Shown here piece after piece: positions 36,068-45,602 of a DNA stretch of 64,000 nucleotides (its first letter is position 1; each line of letters begins with the position of its first letter). The translations under genes were made by a program, and so were the position numbers. This DNA is from Rhizobium bangladeshense (GTDB taxonomy: Bacteria > Pseudomonadota > Alphaproteobacteria > Rhizobiales > Rhizobiaceae), in the NCBI RefSeq assembly GCF_001662075.1, contig NZ_LYPL01000001.1, forward strand, positions 496,001 to 560,000, read 5' to 3'. The notes beneath the pieces are model-generated. The model was not told where the DNA came from and did no database searches. It saw only the letters and a list, made by a program, of their open reading frames with translations.

Positions 36068-36355
36068 ATGGCCAAGGGATATTGGATTGCCCGCGTCGAC
36101 GTTCGCGACGCCGAACGCTACAAGGATTATGTGGCGGCGGCCAAGCCCGCCTTCGAAAGATACGGCGCGAATTTCCTGGCCCGCGGCGGCGCGATCACTG
36201 AGCTCGAAGGCAAGGCGCGCGCCCGCAACGTCGTGATCGAATTCCCGTCGATGCAGCATGCCGTCGACTGCTATAATTCGCCGGAATACCAGATCGCCGC
36301 CAAGATCCGCCAGGAAGCGGCGGATGCGGAAATGGTCGTCGTCGAAGGCGTCTGA
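36068..36355 (+). CDS. DUF1330 domain protein
   Basis: This is a 95-residue ferredoxin-like-fold protein of the dimeric alpha/beta-barrel clan. MAKGYWIARVDVRDAERYKD, FLARGGAITELEGKARARNV and VIEFPSMQHAVDCYNSPEYQ are the DUF1330 pattern; the ARNVVIEFPS strand faces the presumed pocket. The ligand and reaction are not known. GGGAGAAGATC gives a good ribosome site, and it is probably co-transcribed with pyrF. Confidence 0.87.
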   Translation: MAKGYWIARVDVRDAERYKDYVAAAKPAFERYGANFLARGGAITELEGKARARNVVIEFPSMQHAVDCYNSPEYQIAAKIRQEAADAEMVVVEGV

Positions 36356-36467
36356 AGCACCCTCGCATCCGCAAAACTCGGCGTGCGATGGGCCTTCCCG
36401 TCGCGCTGGGATTGGGCTAAGACGGGTGCCGATACAGCATCCCGCACAGCCTTTCGAGGAACCTGCC

Positions 36468-37448
36468 ATGACCCTTGCCAACCTGCCGCCGCTCGTCACC
36501 GTGTTCGGAGGGTCCGGCTTCGTGGGCAGGCACGTGGTCCGGGCGCTGGCCAAGCGCGGGTACCGCATCCGCGTCGCGGTGCGCCGTCCTGATCTCGCCG
36601 GCTTCCTGCAGCCGCTCGGCAATGTCGGCCAGATTTCCTTCGTGCAGGCGAACCTGCGTTATCGCAACTCGATCGACCGCGCCGTCGAAGGCGCAAGCCA
36701 CGTCGTCAACTGCGTCGGCATTCTGCACGAGACCGGCCGCAACACCTTCGACGCCGTGCAGGAATTCGGCGCCCGCGCGGTCGCCGAGGCGGCGCGCAAC
36801 GCCGGCGCGAGCCTCGCCCATATTTCGGCGATCGGCGCCAATGCCAATTCCGACTCGGGCTATGGCCGCACCAAGGGCCGCGCCGAGACGGCCATCCTCT
36901 CCATCAAGCCGGATGCGGTAATCTTCCGTCCCTCGATCGTCTTCGGGCCGGAGGACAGTTTCTTCAACAAGTTCGCCAAAATGGCGCGCATGTCGCCGGT
37001 CCTGCCGCTGGTTGGTGGCGGCAAGACGAGATTTCAGCCCGTCTATGTCGAGGATGTCGCCGAGGCCATCGCCCGCGCCGTCGACGGCAAGGTCCCCGCC
37101 GGCAAGGTCTATGAGCTTGGCGGGCCCGAGGTGCTGAGCTTCCGCGAATGTCTCGAGACGATGCTAAAGGTGACGAGCCGCAAGAACCCGCTCGTGTCCC
37201 TGCCCTTCGGCATTGCGTCGATGATCGGCAGCATCGCCTCGCTGATCCCATTCGTGACGCCGCCGATCACCCCCGACCAGGTGCGCCTGCTCAAGCGCGA
37301 CAATATCGTCTCCGCCGAAGCCGAAGCGGAAGGCCGCACGCTGAAGGGCCTTGGCATTGCGCCGACCATGGTGGCCTCGGTGCTGGAATCCTACCTGGTG
37401 CAGTATCGTCCGCACGGCCAGTACACCGGCTCCGGAAAGGCTGCCTGA
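36468..37448 (+). CDS. NAD(P)-binding protein of the complex I NDUFA9 family
   Basis: The 326-residue extended SDR has the Rossmann motif VFGGSGFVGRHVVRALAKRG (residues ~12-31) and FRPSIVFGPEDSFFNKFAKM, a text shared with the NDUFA9 accessory subunit of mitochondrial complex I. The usual Tyr-x3-Lys appears as YGRTKGRAE. Alphaproteobacterial members are thought to bind NADPH and support complex I assembly, though the role is not proven. A short leader with a weak ribosome site precedes it. Confidence 0.88.
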   Translation: MTLANLPPLVTVFGGSGFVGRHVVRALAKRGYRIRVAVRRPDLAGFLQPLGNVGQISFVQANLRYRNSIDRAVEGASHVVNCVGILHETGRNTFDAVQEFGARAVAEAARNAGASLAHISAIGANANSDSGYGRTKGRAETAILSIKPDAVIFRPSIVFGPEDSFFNKFAKMARMSPVLPLVGGGKTRFQPVYVEDVAEAIARAVDGKVPAGKVYELGGPEVLSFRECLETMLKVTSRKNPLVSLPFGIASMIGSIASLIPFVTPPITPDQVRLLKRDNIVSAEAEAEGRTLKGLGIAPTMVASVLESYLVQYRPHGQYTGSGKAA

Positions 37449-37730
37449 ACAAATTTTTGCCTTCGACATAGCGCCGTTCGCGCATAGCGCGGACGGCGTT
37501 TTGCATTTTCGGCTGAAGCAAAGCCGGCGCAAGTTTCAAATGTTGGCCGTGCCGGTCATATCAAGTTCAGTTGCATAAAAGACGCAGCGGAAATTTTGTG
37601 GAATTAACGCCAAATTTAGCAGGAACGTTTATTGCTATTTGCCATTCCACTGACTACCAAACCCCGCGCGTCTCCAACGGACTCGACGCCTGCGTAAGCG
37701 TGCGGCAATCACTGTGAAAGGCAATACTCG

Positions 37731-37883
37731 ATGGGCAAGTCAATCGCGCTCCTGTTTGCGTGTGCGGCGCTGGTTATCCTTGCAGGCTCCTTCGTCGCGT
37801 CCGGTTCGGTCGCGGCGGTAAAGGGCGGCTGCTCGCCGGCCTACGGCGTCGATCCTTGCTCGACGGCTTCGATCAGCCATTGA
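37731..37883 (+). CDS. Small exported or membrane protein, 50 residues
   Basis: This ORF is too short for most gene callers: MGKSIALLFACAALVILAGS, then a Ala/Val/Ser-rich stretch and a tail with two Cys (GGCSPAYGVDPCSTASISH). The first ~28 residues look like a signal peptide or single membrane anchor. AAAGG precedes the start and a strong hairpin follows the stop by six bases, so it forms a complete small transcription unit in a 670-bp gap. The two Cys could form a disulfide outside the cytoplasm. The family is not recognised. Confidence 0.6.
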   Translation: MGKSIALLFACAALVILAGSFVASGSVAAVKGGCSPAYGVDPCSTASISH

Positions 37884-37888
37884 CGAAA

Positions 37889-37910
37889 AGGCCGGCTTCG
37901 GCGCCGGCCT
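37889..37910 (+). terminator. Hairpin after the 50-residue protein gene
   Basis: A perfect 8-bp GC-rich stem (AGGCCGGC, 37889-37896, with GCCGGCCT, 37903-37910) with a TTCGGC loop starts six bases past the stop. It lacks a T tract but its position suggests a 3' end. Confidence 0.55.
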
Positions 37911-38122
37911 CATAGAGACAGATAGCGGCCGGAGCGTCTGAACCAGGATGTTCCCAAATAAGCGCTCGGTCTTGCCCGCTTCAAAAGCAGTGGATCCTTA
38001 CTTTCTCAAACATTGCCAGATGGGACCGTTTGGGCCTGTCGCTTAGAAGTCACTTCGCGACATCTGACGGGCAATTGCATCCGCGCCTGGGAGACGCGCG
38101 AATGCAATGCGATGGGAATGGC

Positions 38123-38920
38123 TCAGGCGATCAGGCCTGATGTGGCCATGCCGAGCAGCAAAACGCCGAGAATGATGCGGTAGATGGCAAACAGTGTGAA
38201 GCGGTTGCTCCTGATATAGGCGAGCAGCCATTTGACCGCGATGAAGGCGACGATGGTGGAAACGATGAAGGCGATCGCCAGCGCCGTCCAGTCTTCGCCG
38301 GCCGCGCCGCCGTCACTGAACGTCTTCAGCAGCTCATAACCGCTTGCGGCATACATTGTGGGGATGCCGACGAGAAAGGCGAATTCCGTCGCCGCGGCGC
38401 GATTGCCGGTGCCGGCGAGCATGGCGACGAAGATCGTGGCGCCGGAGCGCGAGGTTCCCGGAAAGACACCGGCAACGATCTGGGCAATGCCGACCAGGAT
38501 GGCGACGAGCCAGGTGATCTCCTTATGGGGAGCCTTACGCGCCGCAGCCCATTCGGCGAAGATCATCCAGATACCGCCGATAATCAGCGCCCAGGCGATC
38601 GGCGTCGCAGTTTCTGGAAGTTCGAAGCCGAGTCTCTTGACGACGAACCCGAGGATTGCGGTGATAAGAAAAGCGACGATCAGCTTGGCGGCATAGTCGC
38701 GATTCGCCGGCTCGCGCCAGCCGAGCACCAGATCCAGCAGGCGACGCCAGTAGATAATGGTCACCGCCAGGATGGCGCCGGCTTGAATGACAATATTGAA
38801 CATGTCCGACCGATGGCCGAGCCATTGCTCCGCGATGATGAGATGGCCGGTGCTCGAAATCGGCAGAAATTCGGTGATCCCCTCGATGATACCGAGCAGG
38901 ACGGCATTGATATAGTCCAT
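38123..38920 (-). CDS. uppP: Undecaprenyl-diphosphate phosphatase
   Basis: UppP (BacA) recycles undecaprenyl pyrophosphate, the lipid carrier of peptidoglycan and O-antigen, and gives bacitracin tolerance. The 265-residue membrane protein has about eight helices, the motif GIIEGITEFLPISSTGHLII (residues ~10-29) with its Glu-rich catalytic pocket, and the second motif FPGTSRSGATI (about 156). It lies alone on the minus strand. The 200-bp stretch downstream to 37911 shows no gene. Confidence 0.95.
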   Translation of the reverse strand: MDYINAVLLGIIEGITEFLPISSTGHLIIAEQWLGHRSDMFNIVIQAGAILAVTIIYWRRLLDLVLGWREPANRDYAAKLIVAFLITAILGFVVKRLGFELPETATPIAWALIIGGIWMIFAEWAAARKAPHKEITWLVAILVGIAQIVAGVFPGTSRSGATIFVAMLAGTGNRAAATEFAFLVGIPTMYAASGYELLKTFSDGGAAGEDWTALAIAFIVSTIVAFIAVKWLLAYIRSNRFTLFAIYRIILGVLLLGMATSGLIA

Positions 38921-39156
38921 AAATTGTCTCCGGTTTAAAGGTCTGTCGGACTTGAACAGCGCTTGAGCCGATCAGGCGCTGCATCTATCCTCAATCGCAA
39001 GACGGTTGTTTTATCCCTTGTCAGATGGCGTGGAAGCCGATTCGCTTGTATTGGCCGGGCCAAGCTCCTATAGCTTCAACCAATGAGTCACGACTAAGGC
39101 GCTATAAACGAGCTGCCACACAGTCCTGTAACAGCAATCATAAAGCCCGAGTATCG

Positions 39157-39849
39157 ATGCCCACGCTTTATCATCATCCCATGTCCTCCGCATCTCGCTT
39201 CGTCCGGCTGATCCTGGCCGAATACGGCTATCAGGCGGATATGATCGAGGAGCAGACATGGGAGAAGCGCCGGGATTTCCTGGCGCTCAATCCGGCCGGC
39301 ACGCTGCCGGTCTATGTCGACGACAGCATGCGCGCGCTCTGTGGCGCGACCGTCATTTCCGAATATCTCGACGAGACGCACGGCGTATTGAAGCGCGACC
39401 GGCGGCTGCTCGCCGAGGACCCTTTCCAGCGGGCAGAAATACGCCGGCTGAGCGAATGGTTCATGCAGAAGATGGAAAACGACGTGACGAAACCGCTCGC
39501 CCGCGAGCGTGTCTACAAGTTGCAGATGACATCAGATCAGGGCGGCGGAGCGCCGGATTCCAAGGTTTTGCGCACGGCACGCGCGAATATCCGCCAGCAT
39601 ATGCGTTATCTTACCTGGCTTGCCGGCTCGCGTCAGTGGCTGGCCGGCGAGCGGATGAGCTATGCCGATCTTGCCGCTGCCGCCTCGATCTCAATCCTCG
39701 ATTATCTCGGCGAAATCGAGTGGGCCGACGCCCCTGTCGTCAAGGAATGGTATCAGCGGCTGAAGTCGCGCCCCTCCTTCCGGCCGATGCTGACCGAGCG
39801 CGTGCGCGGCCTGACCCCGGTTTCGCACTATGCCGATCTGGATTTCTGA
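39157..39849 (+). CDS. Glutathione S-transferase family protein
   Basis: The 230-residue protein starts at ATG 39157 (MPTLYHHPMSSASRFVRLIL). The thioredoxin-like N-domain shows NPAGTLPVYVDD with the cis-Pro, and the ATVISEYLDE glutathione-binding turn at ~65. The helical C-domain includes RQWLAGERMSYADLAAAASI, the usual N-capping box. It runs 12 bases ahead of queG, so the pair with the following epimerase is probably an operon. The substrate is unknown. Confidence 0.88.
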   Translation: MPTLYHHPMSSASRFVRLILAEYGYQADMIEEQTWEKRRDFLALNPAGTLPVYVDDSMRALCGATVISEYLDETHGVLKRDRRLLAEDPFQRAEIRRLSEWFMQKMENDVTKPLARERVYKLQMTSDQGGGAPDSKVLRTARANIRQHMRYLTWLAGSRQWLAGERMSYADLAAAASISILDYLGEIEWADAPVVKEWYQRLKSRPSFRPMLTERVRGLTPVSHYADLDF

Positions 39850-39861
39850 CGAGGGCTTTTC

Positions 39862-41013
39862 ATGCCCGACAATGATGACAAAGAGCGCCGCCGCCGCGAC
39901 AATTTGACCGAGTTCGTCCGGGCGGAATCCGCCGCCAGGGGCTTCGATCTGTGCCGCATCACCCGCCCGGACGCGATCCCTGAAGCGAAAGAGCGCCTCG
40001 GCGAGTTCATCGATGCCGGGCGCCACGGGACGATGGAGTGGATGGCGGAGACGCGCGACCGGCGCGGTGATCCGCTGACGCTCTGGAGCGAGGTCCGGTC
40101 CGTCGTCGTCTTCGGCCTCAACTACGCCCCGGAAGAGGATCCGCGCGGCATCCTCGACAAACCGGACAAGGCGGCGATCTCCGTCTATGCGCGCAACCGG
40201 GATTATCACGACATCATCAAGGGCCGGCTGAAGGAGATCGCCACGCGTTTTGCGGCACGCGCCGGCGCCGACGTGAAAGTGTTCGTCGATACCGCGCCGG
40301 TCATGGAAAAACCGCTGGCGGCAGCGGCCGGCCTCGGCTGGCAGGGCAAACATACCAATCTCGTCAGCCGTACGCATGGTTCCTGGCTGTTTCTCGGCAG
40401 CATGTTCACCACCGCCGACCTTAACGTCGATGCGCCGGAAACGGACCATTGCGGCTCCTGCCGCGCCTGCCTCGACATCTGTCCGACGGCTGCCTTCCCG
40501 GCGCCCTATCAGATCGATGCGCGCCGCTGCATCTCCTATCTCACCATCGAGCACAAGGGGCCGATCGACCCCGAGCTCAGGCCGCTGATCGGCAATCGCA
40601 TCTACGGCTGTGACGACTGTCTTGCCGCCTGTCCCTGGAACAAGTTCGCGGTCTCGGCCTCTGAAATGAAGCTCAAGGCCCGGGACGATCTGAAGGAGCC
40701 GTCTCTCGCTTTTCTGCTGACGCTCGACGATGCCGCCTTCCGCGCCTTCTTCAGCGGTTCGCCGGTGAAGCGGATCGGCCGCGACCGCTTCATCCGCAAT
40801 GTGCTGATCGCCGCCGGCAATTCCGGCCAGACGGCACTTATTGCGCAATGTCGCGAGCTCGCCGGCGATGCCGCCCCGGTGGTGCGCGGCATGGCGGTGT
40901 GGGCACTTTCCCGGCTGATGGAGGCTGGCGAATTCTCCATCTTTGCAGCAGAAAGGACCGATGAGAGCGACGACGATGTGCTGAACGAATGGCGGCTGGG
41001 GGGAGTGGACTGA
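39862..41013 (+). CDS. queG: Epoxyqueuosine reductase
   Basis: QueG performs the last step of queuosine synthesis in tRNA, reducing epoxyqueuosine with a cobalamin and two 4Fe-4S clusters. The 383-residue protein has the cobalamin-binding part including [20 protein letters not shown] and the two cluster motifs [17 protein letters not shown] (about residue 195) and [16 protein letters not shown] (about 250), with an extra Cys in RRCISYL between. A HEAT-like tail ends with [11 protein letters not shown]. The stop shares one base with the next start (TGATG). Confidence 0.95.
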   Translation: MPDNDDKERRRRDNLTEFVRAESAARGFDLCRITRPDAIPEAKERLGEFIDAGRHGTMEWMAETRDRRGDPLTLWSEVRSVVVFGLNYAPEEDPRGILDKPDKAAISVYARNRDYHDIIKGRLKEIATRFAARAGADVKVFVDTAPVMEKPLAAAAGLGWQGKHTNLVSRTHGSWLFLGSMFTTADLNVDAPETDHCGSCRACLDICPTAAFPAPYQIDARRCISYLTIEHKGPIDPELRPLIGNRIYGCDDCLAACPWNKFAVSASEMKLKARDDLKEPSLAFLLTLDDAAFRAFFSGSPVKRIGRDRFIRNVLIAAGNSGQTALIAQCRELAGDAAPVVRGMAVWALSRLMEAGEFSIFAAERTDESDDDVLNEWRLGGVD

Positions 41014-41882
41014 TGCATGTGATGATCTTTGGCTGCGGCTATTCCGGCACGGCGATCGCAAAGGCCTTCGCCGGCCAGGGCGTGCGCGTGTCCGGCACCA
41101 CGCGCTCGGCCGACAAGATGGAGGGGTTGCGAGCCAACGGCATCGATGCGTTCCTCTTCGACGGCGAGACCATGGGAGACGGGTTGCGCCGGGCGCTGGA
41201 GAGCGTCACCCACCTCGTGCAATCGATCGCGCCTGGAAAGGCCGACCCGCTGTTGCGGCTGTTGGGCGACGACAGCGCCCGTCTCCTGCCCCGGCTCGAA
41301 TGGATCGGCTATCTCTCGACGGTCGGCGTCTATGGCGATCACAAGGGCGCGTGGGTGAGCGAGGAAACGCCCTGCGTACCCGTTTCCGGACGATCAAAAG
41401 AGCGGCTCGAAGCCGAACAGGGATGGCTGGCGATCGGCCGGGAACGCGGAGTGCCGGCGGCGGTGCTGCGTCTTTCCGGCATCTACGGGCAGGGGCGCAA
41501 CGCCTTCTGCAATCTGGAAAAGGGCACGGCGCGGCGGCTGATCAAGAAGGACCAGGTTTTCAACCGCATCCGCGTCGAAGATATTGGTGCGGCGACCCGC
41601 TTCCTGTCGGAACGCGGTCTCGGCGGCATCTATAATGTCACCGACGACCGGCCCGGCCCGCCGCAAGACGTGATCGTCGAGGCAGCCCGGCTGATGGGCG
41701 TCGAACCGCCGCCGGAGCAGGCATTCGAGACCGCAGAACTGACGCCGATGGCGCGCACCTTCTACGGCGAAAACAAGCGCGTTTCGAACGGGAAACTGAA
41801 GGCGGCCGGCTTCAAATTCTCTTTCCCGACTTATCCGATGTCGCTTGCGCAATTGTGGCAGGACGGACGCTGGCGCGGCTAG
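41013..41882 (+). CDS. NAD-dependent epimerase/dehydratase-like protein (YeeZ-like)
   Basis: The 289-residue Rossmann protein starts [20 protein letters not shown], the dinucleotide loop GxxxGxxxA. The middle holds GYLSTVGVYGDHKGAWVSEE and the end FPTYPMSLAQLWQDGRW. It resembles YeeZ-type proteins whose reaction has not been defined; the classical catalytic Tyr-x3-Lys is not obvious. Its ATG overlaps the queG stop by one base, so it is translated with queG, but a role in queuosine synthesis is not known. Confidence 0.85.
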   Translation: MHVMIFGCGYSGTAIAKAFAGQGVRVSGTTRSADKMEGLRANGIDAFLFDGETMGDGLRRALESVTHLVQSIAPGKADPLLRLLGDDSARLLPRLEWIGYLSTVGVYGDHKGAWVSEETPCVPVSGRSKERLEAEQGWLAIGRERGVPAAVLRLSGIYGQGRNAFCNLEKGTARRLIKKDQVFNRIRVEDIGAATRFLSERGLGGIYNVTDDRPGPPQDVIVEAARLMGVEPPPEQAFETAELTPMARTFYGENKRVSNGKLKAAGFKFSFPTYPMSLAQLWQDGRWRG

Positions 41883-42280
41883 AGCCTGTAGCGACCACGG
41901 CTGGCCCGAAAGGAGTAGGAAATTCCTACTTTGCACGATCACAGGGACAAATTTCGCCCTGTATTATAGTTAACGGCCTTTAAATTTGCCCAAATGTGGC
42001 AATAAATATGGCAAAGCGAGAAAAGAATTTTCGCCGTTTTTGTGAATGGCGGCATTATGGCTTCAGCCTCGGAAAATTCATTCTCATTTTAACTGATTTC
42101 ATTATGTTTTTTCCACATCGATGGGTCGCCGTCCATTTCCGTCATTATATCAATATGCTGACAAATGTTACAGGCTGTAACACTCCGTGAACGAGAGCGG
42201 CACTTTTTCGCCACTTTTGAGCAGATTTAAGCCCCGCCGCCTGCAAGGGCGTGAGTTCAATAGTTGAGGGATACTCTGTT
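41883..42280. promoter_or_regulatory. AT-rich control region upstream of the RlpA-like gene
   Basis: This 398-bp gap has low GC between about 41930 and 42180. It contains a perfect palindrome TGTTACAG-G-CTGTAACA at 42166-42182, a likely operator or structured leader. A 64-codon reading frame at 41996-42190 exists but has no ribosome site and no family resemblance, so it is not called. Nothing else was recognised. Confidence 0.4.
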
Positions 42281-42643
42281 TTGAAGAACATACGTCGTTC
42301 TATTATCGCTGCCGTAACTATTGCAGCCTGCTCTTCCATGCTTCCGGCGGAGAGTTTTGCTGGCAATGGCTGCGGCGGTGCTTCATGGTACGCGCTTCGC
42401 TCCAAAACTGCTTCCGGGGAACGTATGAACCCCGCCATCTTGACTGCCGCACATCGTTCGCTCGCGTTCGGCACCAAGGTGAAGGTCACCAACCGCAACA
42501 ATGGCCGCACCGTCGTCGTCCGCATCAATGATCGCGGGCCGTTCATTCGGGGACGCGTGCTCGATCTGTCGCGCGCCGCCGCACAGAATATCGGCATGGT
42601 GAGCTCAGGCACGGCGAAAGTCTGCTACCAAGTGATCAGCTAA
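42281..42643 (+). CDS. RlpA-like double-psi beta-barrel protein, exported
   Basis: The preferred start is TTG 42281 ([20 protein letters not shown]), with GAGGGA upstream; the GTG at 42251 is possible. A signal peptide is cleaved near AESFA. The mature ~95 residues are the RlpA-type double-psi barrel: [49 protein letters not shown] and [13 protein letters not shown]. The Asp of NDRGPF is the catalytic-type residue of lytic transglycosylases such as RlpA. No SPOR domain is present, so it is a short version. Probably acts on peptidoglycan. Confidence 0.85.
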   Translation: MKNIRRSIIAAVTIAACSSMLPAESFAGNGCGGASWYALRSKTASGERMNPAILTAAHRSLAFGTKVKVTNRNNGRTVVVRINDRGPFIRGRVLDLSRAAAQNIGMVSSGTAKVCYQVIS

Positions 42644-42813
42644 AGCTGACACTCGAAGTTAACAGCTAAGGCTGACAGCGCCGTACAACCGGCTGCGCCC
42701 TGACCGGCGCTTGCTCTTGCCGCCAATCGCGGTTACCACGCGGTTGAAACTTGTCAACAATCCGCCCGGCCTGTGCGGATCGTTCGCACGTCATGGCAAC
42801 AGGAGATATGTGA

Positions 42814-44103
42814 ATGCGTCTGGGCGGCCGCCTCGAAGGGGCGATTTCTGTGCTCGCGGATATCGATGCCCGCAAGCGGCCCGTCGCCGACGCGCTCAAG
42901 GACTGGGGCCTCGCGCACCGCTTTGCCGGTTCCGGCGATCGTGCGGCGATCGGCAACATCGTCTACGACGCCTTGCGCATGCGGCTTTCCCATGCCTGGC
43001 TGATGGATGACGACAGCGCTGCGGCCATCGCCCACGCCGTCATGTTTCGCCAATGGGGCTTCACGCCCGATCGCCTCGTCACCGAACTGACGGACGACAA
43101 GTTTGCGCCGCCGCCGCTTTCAGCTGATGCCCTCGCCGCCTTTGTGAGCCGCTCGCTCGACGATGCGCCGCCGCATATCCGCGGCGATATTCCCGAATGG
43201 ATCCAACCCTCCTTCGAACAGGCCTTCGGCGCCGGCTGGCTCGCCGAGGCACAGGCGCTCGCGGCGCGCCCGACACTCGATCTGCGCGCCAACATCCTGA
43301 AGGCCTCCCGCGACAAGGCCGTCAAGGCGCTCGAACGCGCCGGCGCACATGCTGCGAAGATAGCCCGCTACGGCATCCGGATTGCCGCCGGCGAAGGCGC
43401 CTCGCGCCTTCCCAACGTGACAGCCGAGCTTTCGTTCCAGAAAGGCTGGTTCGAGGTTCAGGACGAGGGTTCGCAGATCGTCGCCGACCTGGTGCTGGCC
43501 AAGGACGGCGAACAAATTCTCGACTATTGTGCCGGCGGCGGCGGCAAGACCCTCGCCATGGCGGCCGCCATGCAGAACAAGGGACAGGTTCACGCCTATG
43601 ACGCCGACCGCAAACGGCTGGCGCCGATCATCGAACGGCTGAAGCGGGCGGGCACGCGCAATGTCCAGGTGCATGACGACGCCAGGGGCCTATCCGGCCT
43701 TGCCGGGCGCTGCGACAAGGTGCTGGTCGATGCGCCGTGCACCGGAACCGGCACATGGCGCCGCCGCCCCGATACGAAATGGCGGCTGACGGCGAAGAAC
43801 CTCGACGAACGCACCGCCCAGCAGCAGGATGCGCTGGCGCAGGCGAGCGGCTTCGTCAAACCGGGCGGCGAGCTGATCTATGTCACCTGCTCGGTTCTGC
43901 CTCAGGAAAACGAGGAACAGGTGCGCCGTTTTACCGCCGGCAATGCTGATTTCCAGATCGTCAGCGCCCTGCCCGCCTGGGACGCGCTCTTCGGCAAAGA
44001 GGCCCCGCGGCCGCACTCGTCCGACGGCCTGACGGTGACGCTGACGCCTGCCTCCACCGATACCGACGGCTTCTTCTTCTGCCGTATGCAGCGCAAAGAC
44101 TAA
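42814..44103 (+). CDS. RsmB/NOP family RNA m5C methyltransferase
   Basis: The 429-residue protein has an N-terminal NusB/RsmB-like helical part (residues ~1-150) and a SAM-dependent domain. Motifs are LDYCAGGGGKTLAMAA (SAM loop, ~235), KVLVDAPCTGTGTWRRRPDT with the first conserved Cys, and YVTCSVLPQENEEQV with the catalytic Cys. It should methylate C5 of a cytidine in rRNA, such as the RsmB site at C967, but the exact site is not fixed by sequence. A separate promoter is expected in 42644-42813. Confidence 0.87.
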   Translation: MRLGGRLEGAISVLADIDARKRPVADALKDWGLAHRFAGSGDRAAIGNIVYDALRMRLSHAWLMDDDSAAAIAHAVMFRQWGFTPDRLVTELTDDKFAPPPLSADALAAFVSRSLDDAPPHIRGDIPEWIQPSFEQAFGAGWLAEAQALAARPTLDLRANILKASRDKAVKALERAGAHAAKIARYGIRIAAGEGASRLPNVTAELSFQKGWFEVQDEGSQIVADLVLAKDGEQILDYCAGGGGKTLAMAAAMQNKGQVHAYDADRKRLAPIIERLKRAGTRNVQVHDDARGLSGLAGRCDKVLVDAPCTGTGTWRRRPDTKWRLTAKNLDERTAQQQDALAQASGFVKPGGELIYVTCSVLPQENEEQVRRFTAGNADFQIVSALPAWDALFGKEAPRPHSSDGLTVTLTPASTDTDGFFFCRMQRKD

Positions 44104-44254
44104 CCCGCGGCGAGGAGCGCGGTGTTGCCTATTTTTCCAGGCGAATGCCCTGCAATACAAGCGTGTTTGTGGCCCCTCTTCATCCTTAAAACCGTTCCAA
44201 ACTAGAGCATTTGACACCAGTTTGCTTTTGCGCGAAGAGACGGAGCCCCGATTA

Positions 44255-44269
44255 GACGGAAGATCCGTC
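44255..44269 (+). promoter_or_regulatory. Leader hairpin before the imelysin operon
   Basis: GACGGA (44255-44260) and TCCGTC (44264-44269) form a perfect 6-bp stem with an AGA loop, three bases ahead of the ribosome site GGAGAGG of the imelysin gene. It could influence translation initiation. No confident Irr, RirA or Fur box was found by eye in 44104-44282. Confidence 0.35.
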
Positions 44270-44282
44270 ACAGGAGAGGATC

Positions 44283-45557
44283 ATGAAGCTCAACAAACTC
44301 CGCGCAGCCGTGCTGGCGATCGCCCCCGCAGCCCTGCTCGCTCTTCCCGCGCATGCCGCGACCGATGCGGCGGCCGTGGTGAAACATTATGCCGACGTGG
44401 CGCATGCGAAATACGAAGACTCGCTGACGACGGCAAAGGCGCTCGATGCCGCGATCGACGCCCTTCTGAAGGCGCCGAGCGATGCGACGCTCAAGGCGGC
44501 CCGGGAGGCCTGGATCAAGGCCCGCGTCCCCTACCAGCAGACGGAAGTCTATCGCTTCGGCAATCCTGTTGTCGACGAGTGGGAAGGCAAGGTCAACGCG
44601 TGGCCGCTCGATGAAGGCCTGATAGACTATGTCGATCCCTCCTACGGCACCGAGAGCGACGAAAACTCCCTCTATGTCGCCAATGTCATTGCCAACAAGA
44701 CGGTCAAGATCGACGGCAAGGATGTCGACGCCTCGAAGCTGACGCCGGAATTCCTCTCCGGCACGCTGCAGGAGGCCGGCGGCATCGAAGCCAATGTGGC
44801 AACAGGCTACCACGCCATCGAATTCCTGCTGTGGGGCCAGGATCTGAACGGCACCGGTCCCGGCGCCGGCAATCGCCCGGCAACGGATTACGATCTCAAG
44901 AACTGCACGCACGGCAATTGCGACCGCCGCGCCGAGTATCTGAAGTCCGCCGCCACGCTGCTGGTCTCCGACCTGCAGGAAATGACCGACACCTGGAAGC
45001 CGGACGGGGCTGCGACGAAGAACGTCGAAGCCGATCCGAAGGCCGGCCTCGTCGCGATCCTGACGGGCATGGGTTCGCTCTCCTACGGCGAGCTTGCCGG
45101 CGAGCGCATGAAGCTCGGCCTGCTGCTGCACGATCCTGAGGAAGAGCATGATTGCTTCTCCGACAATACCTACAATTCGCATCTCAACGACGCGATCGGC
45201 ATCGCCGCTGCCTATACCGGCAACTATACCCGCGTCGACGGCACCAAGCTCACGGGCCCCTCGCTGCATGACCTCGTGGCCGCCAAGGACAAGGCGCTCG
45301 ATGCCGAGATGGAAGGCAAGCTCAACAAGACGCTCGATGCGATGAACGCCATGGCCAAGCGCGGCGAGACGGTCGAGAAGTACGACCAGATGATCGGTGA
45401 GGGCAACAAGGAAGGCAACGCCGTCGTCCAGGCCGCCATCGACGGGCTGATCGACCAGACGAAATCGATCCAGCGCGTTATTGCCGCACTCGATCTCGGC
45501 ACGGTTCAGCTTGAAGGTTCCGACAGCTTGGATAATCCTAACGCTGTCTTCAAATAA
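44283..45557 (+). CDS. Imelysin family periplasmic protein (IrpA-like)
   Basis: The 424-residue protein has a signal peptide (residues 1-25, ending LPAHA) and the imelysin M75 fold of two four-helix bundles. The family motif GYHAIEFLLWGQ (GxHxxE, about residue 178) is intact and candidates for metal binding. CTHGNCDRR carries a Cys pair. Imelysins include the iron-regulated IrpA and EfeO-like M75 domains, so iron or heme handling in the periplasm is inferred. It heads a four-gene operon. Confidence 0.9.
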   Translation: MKLNKLRAAVLAIAPAALLALPAHAATDAAAVVKHYADVAHAKYEDSLTTAKALDAAIDALLKAPSDATLKAAREAWIKARVPYQQTEVYRFGNPVVDEWEGKVNAWPLDEGLIDYVDPSYGTESDENSLYVANVIANKTVKIDGKDVDASKLTPEFLSGTLQEAGGIEANVATGYHAIEFLLWGQDLNGTGPGAGNRPATDYDLKNCTHGNCDRRAEYLKSAATLLVSDLQEMTDTWKPDGAATKNVEADPKAGLVAILTGMGSLSYGELAGERMKLGLLLHDPEEEHDCFSDNTYNSHLNDAIGIAAAYTGNYTRVDGTKLTGPSLHDLVAAKDKALDAEMEGKLNKTLDAMNAMAKRGETVEKYDQMIGEGNKEGNAVVQAAIDGLIDQTKSIQRVIAALDLGTVQLEGSDSLDNPNAVFK

Positions 45558-45602
45558 GCAAAAGGCGGGCCGCTTCGATGACGAGGCGGCCCGAACCCTG
45601 AA

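Noticed and set aside
41996..42190. 64-codon frame in the AT-rich gap before the RlpA-like gene
   Set aside because: No ribosome site, no recognisable family, and it runs across the palindrome at 42166. Open frame by chance is likelier.
44104..44282. Possible iron-responsive box before the imelysin operon
   Set aside because: No stretch matched the Irr, RirA or Fur site patterns I know well enough to claim one.
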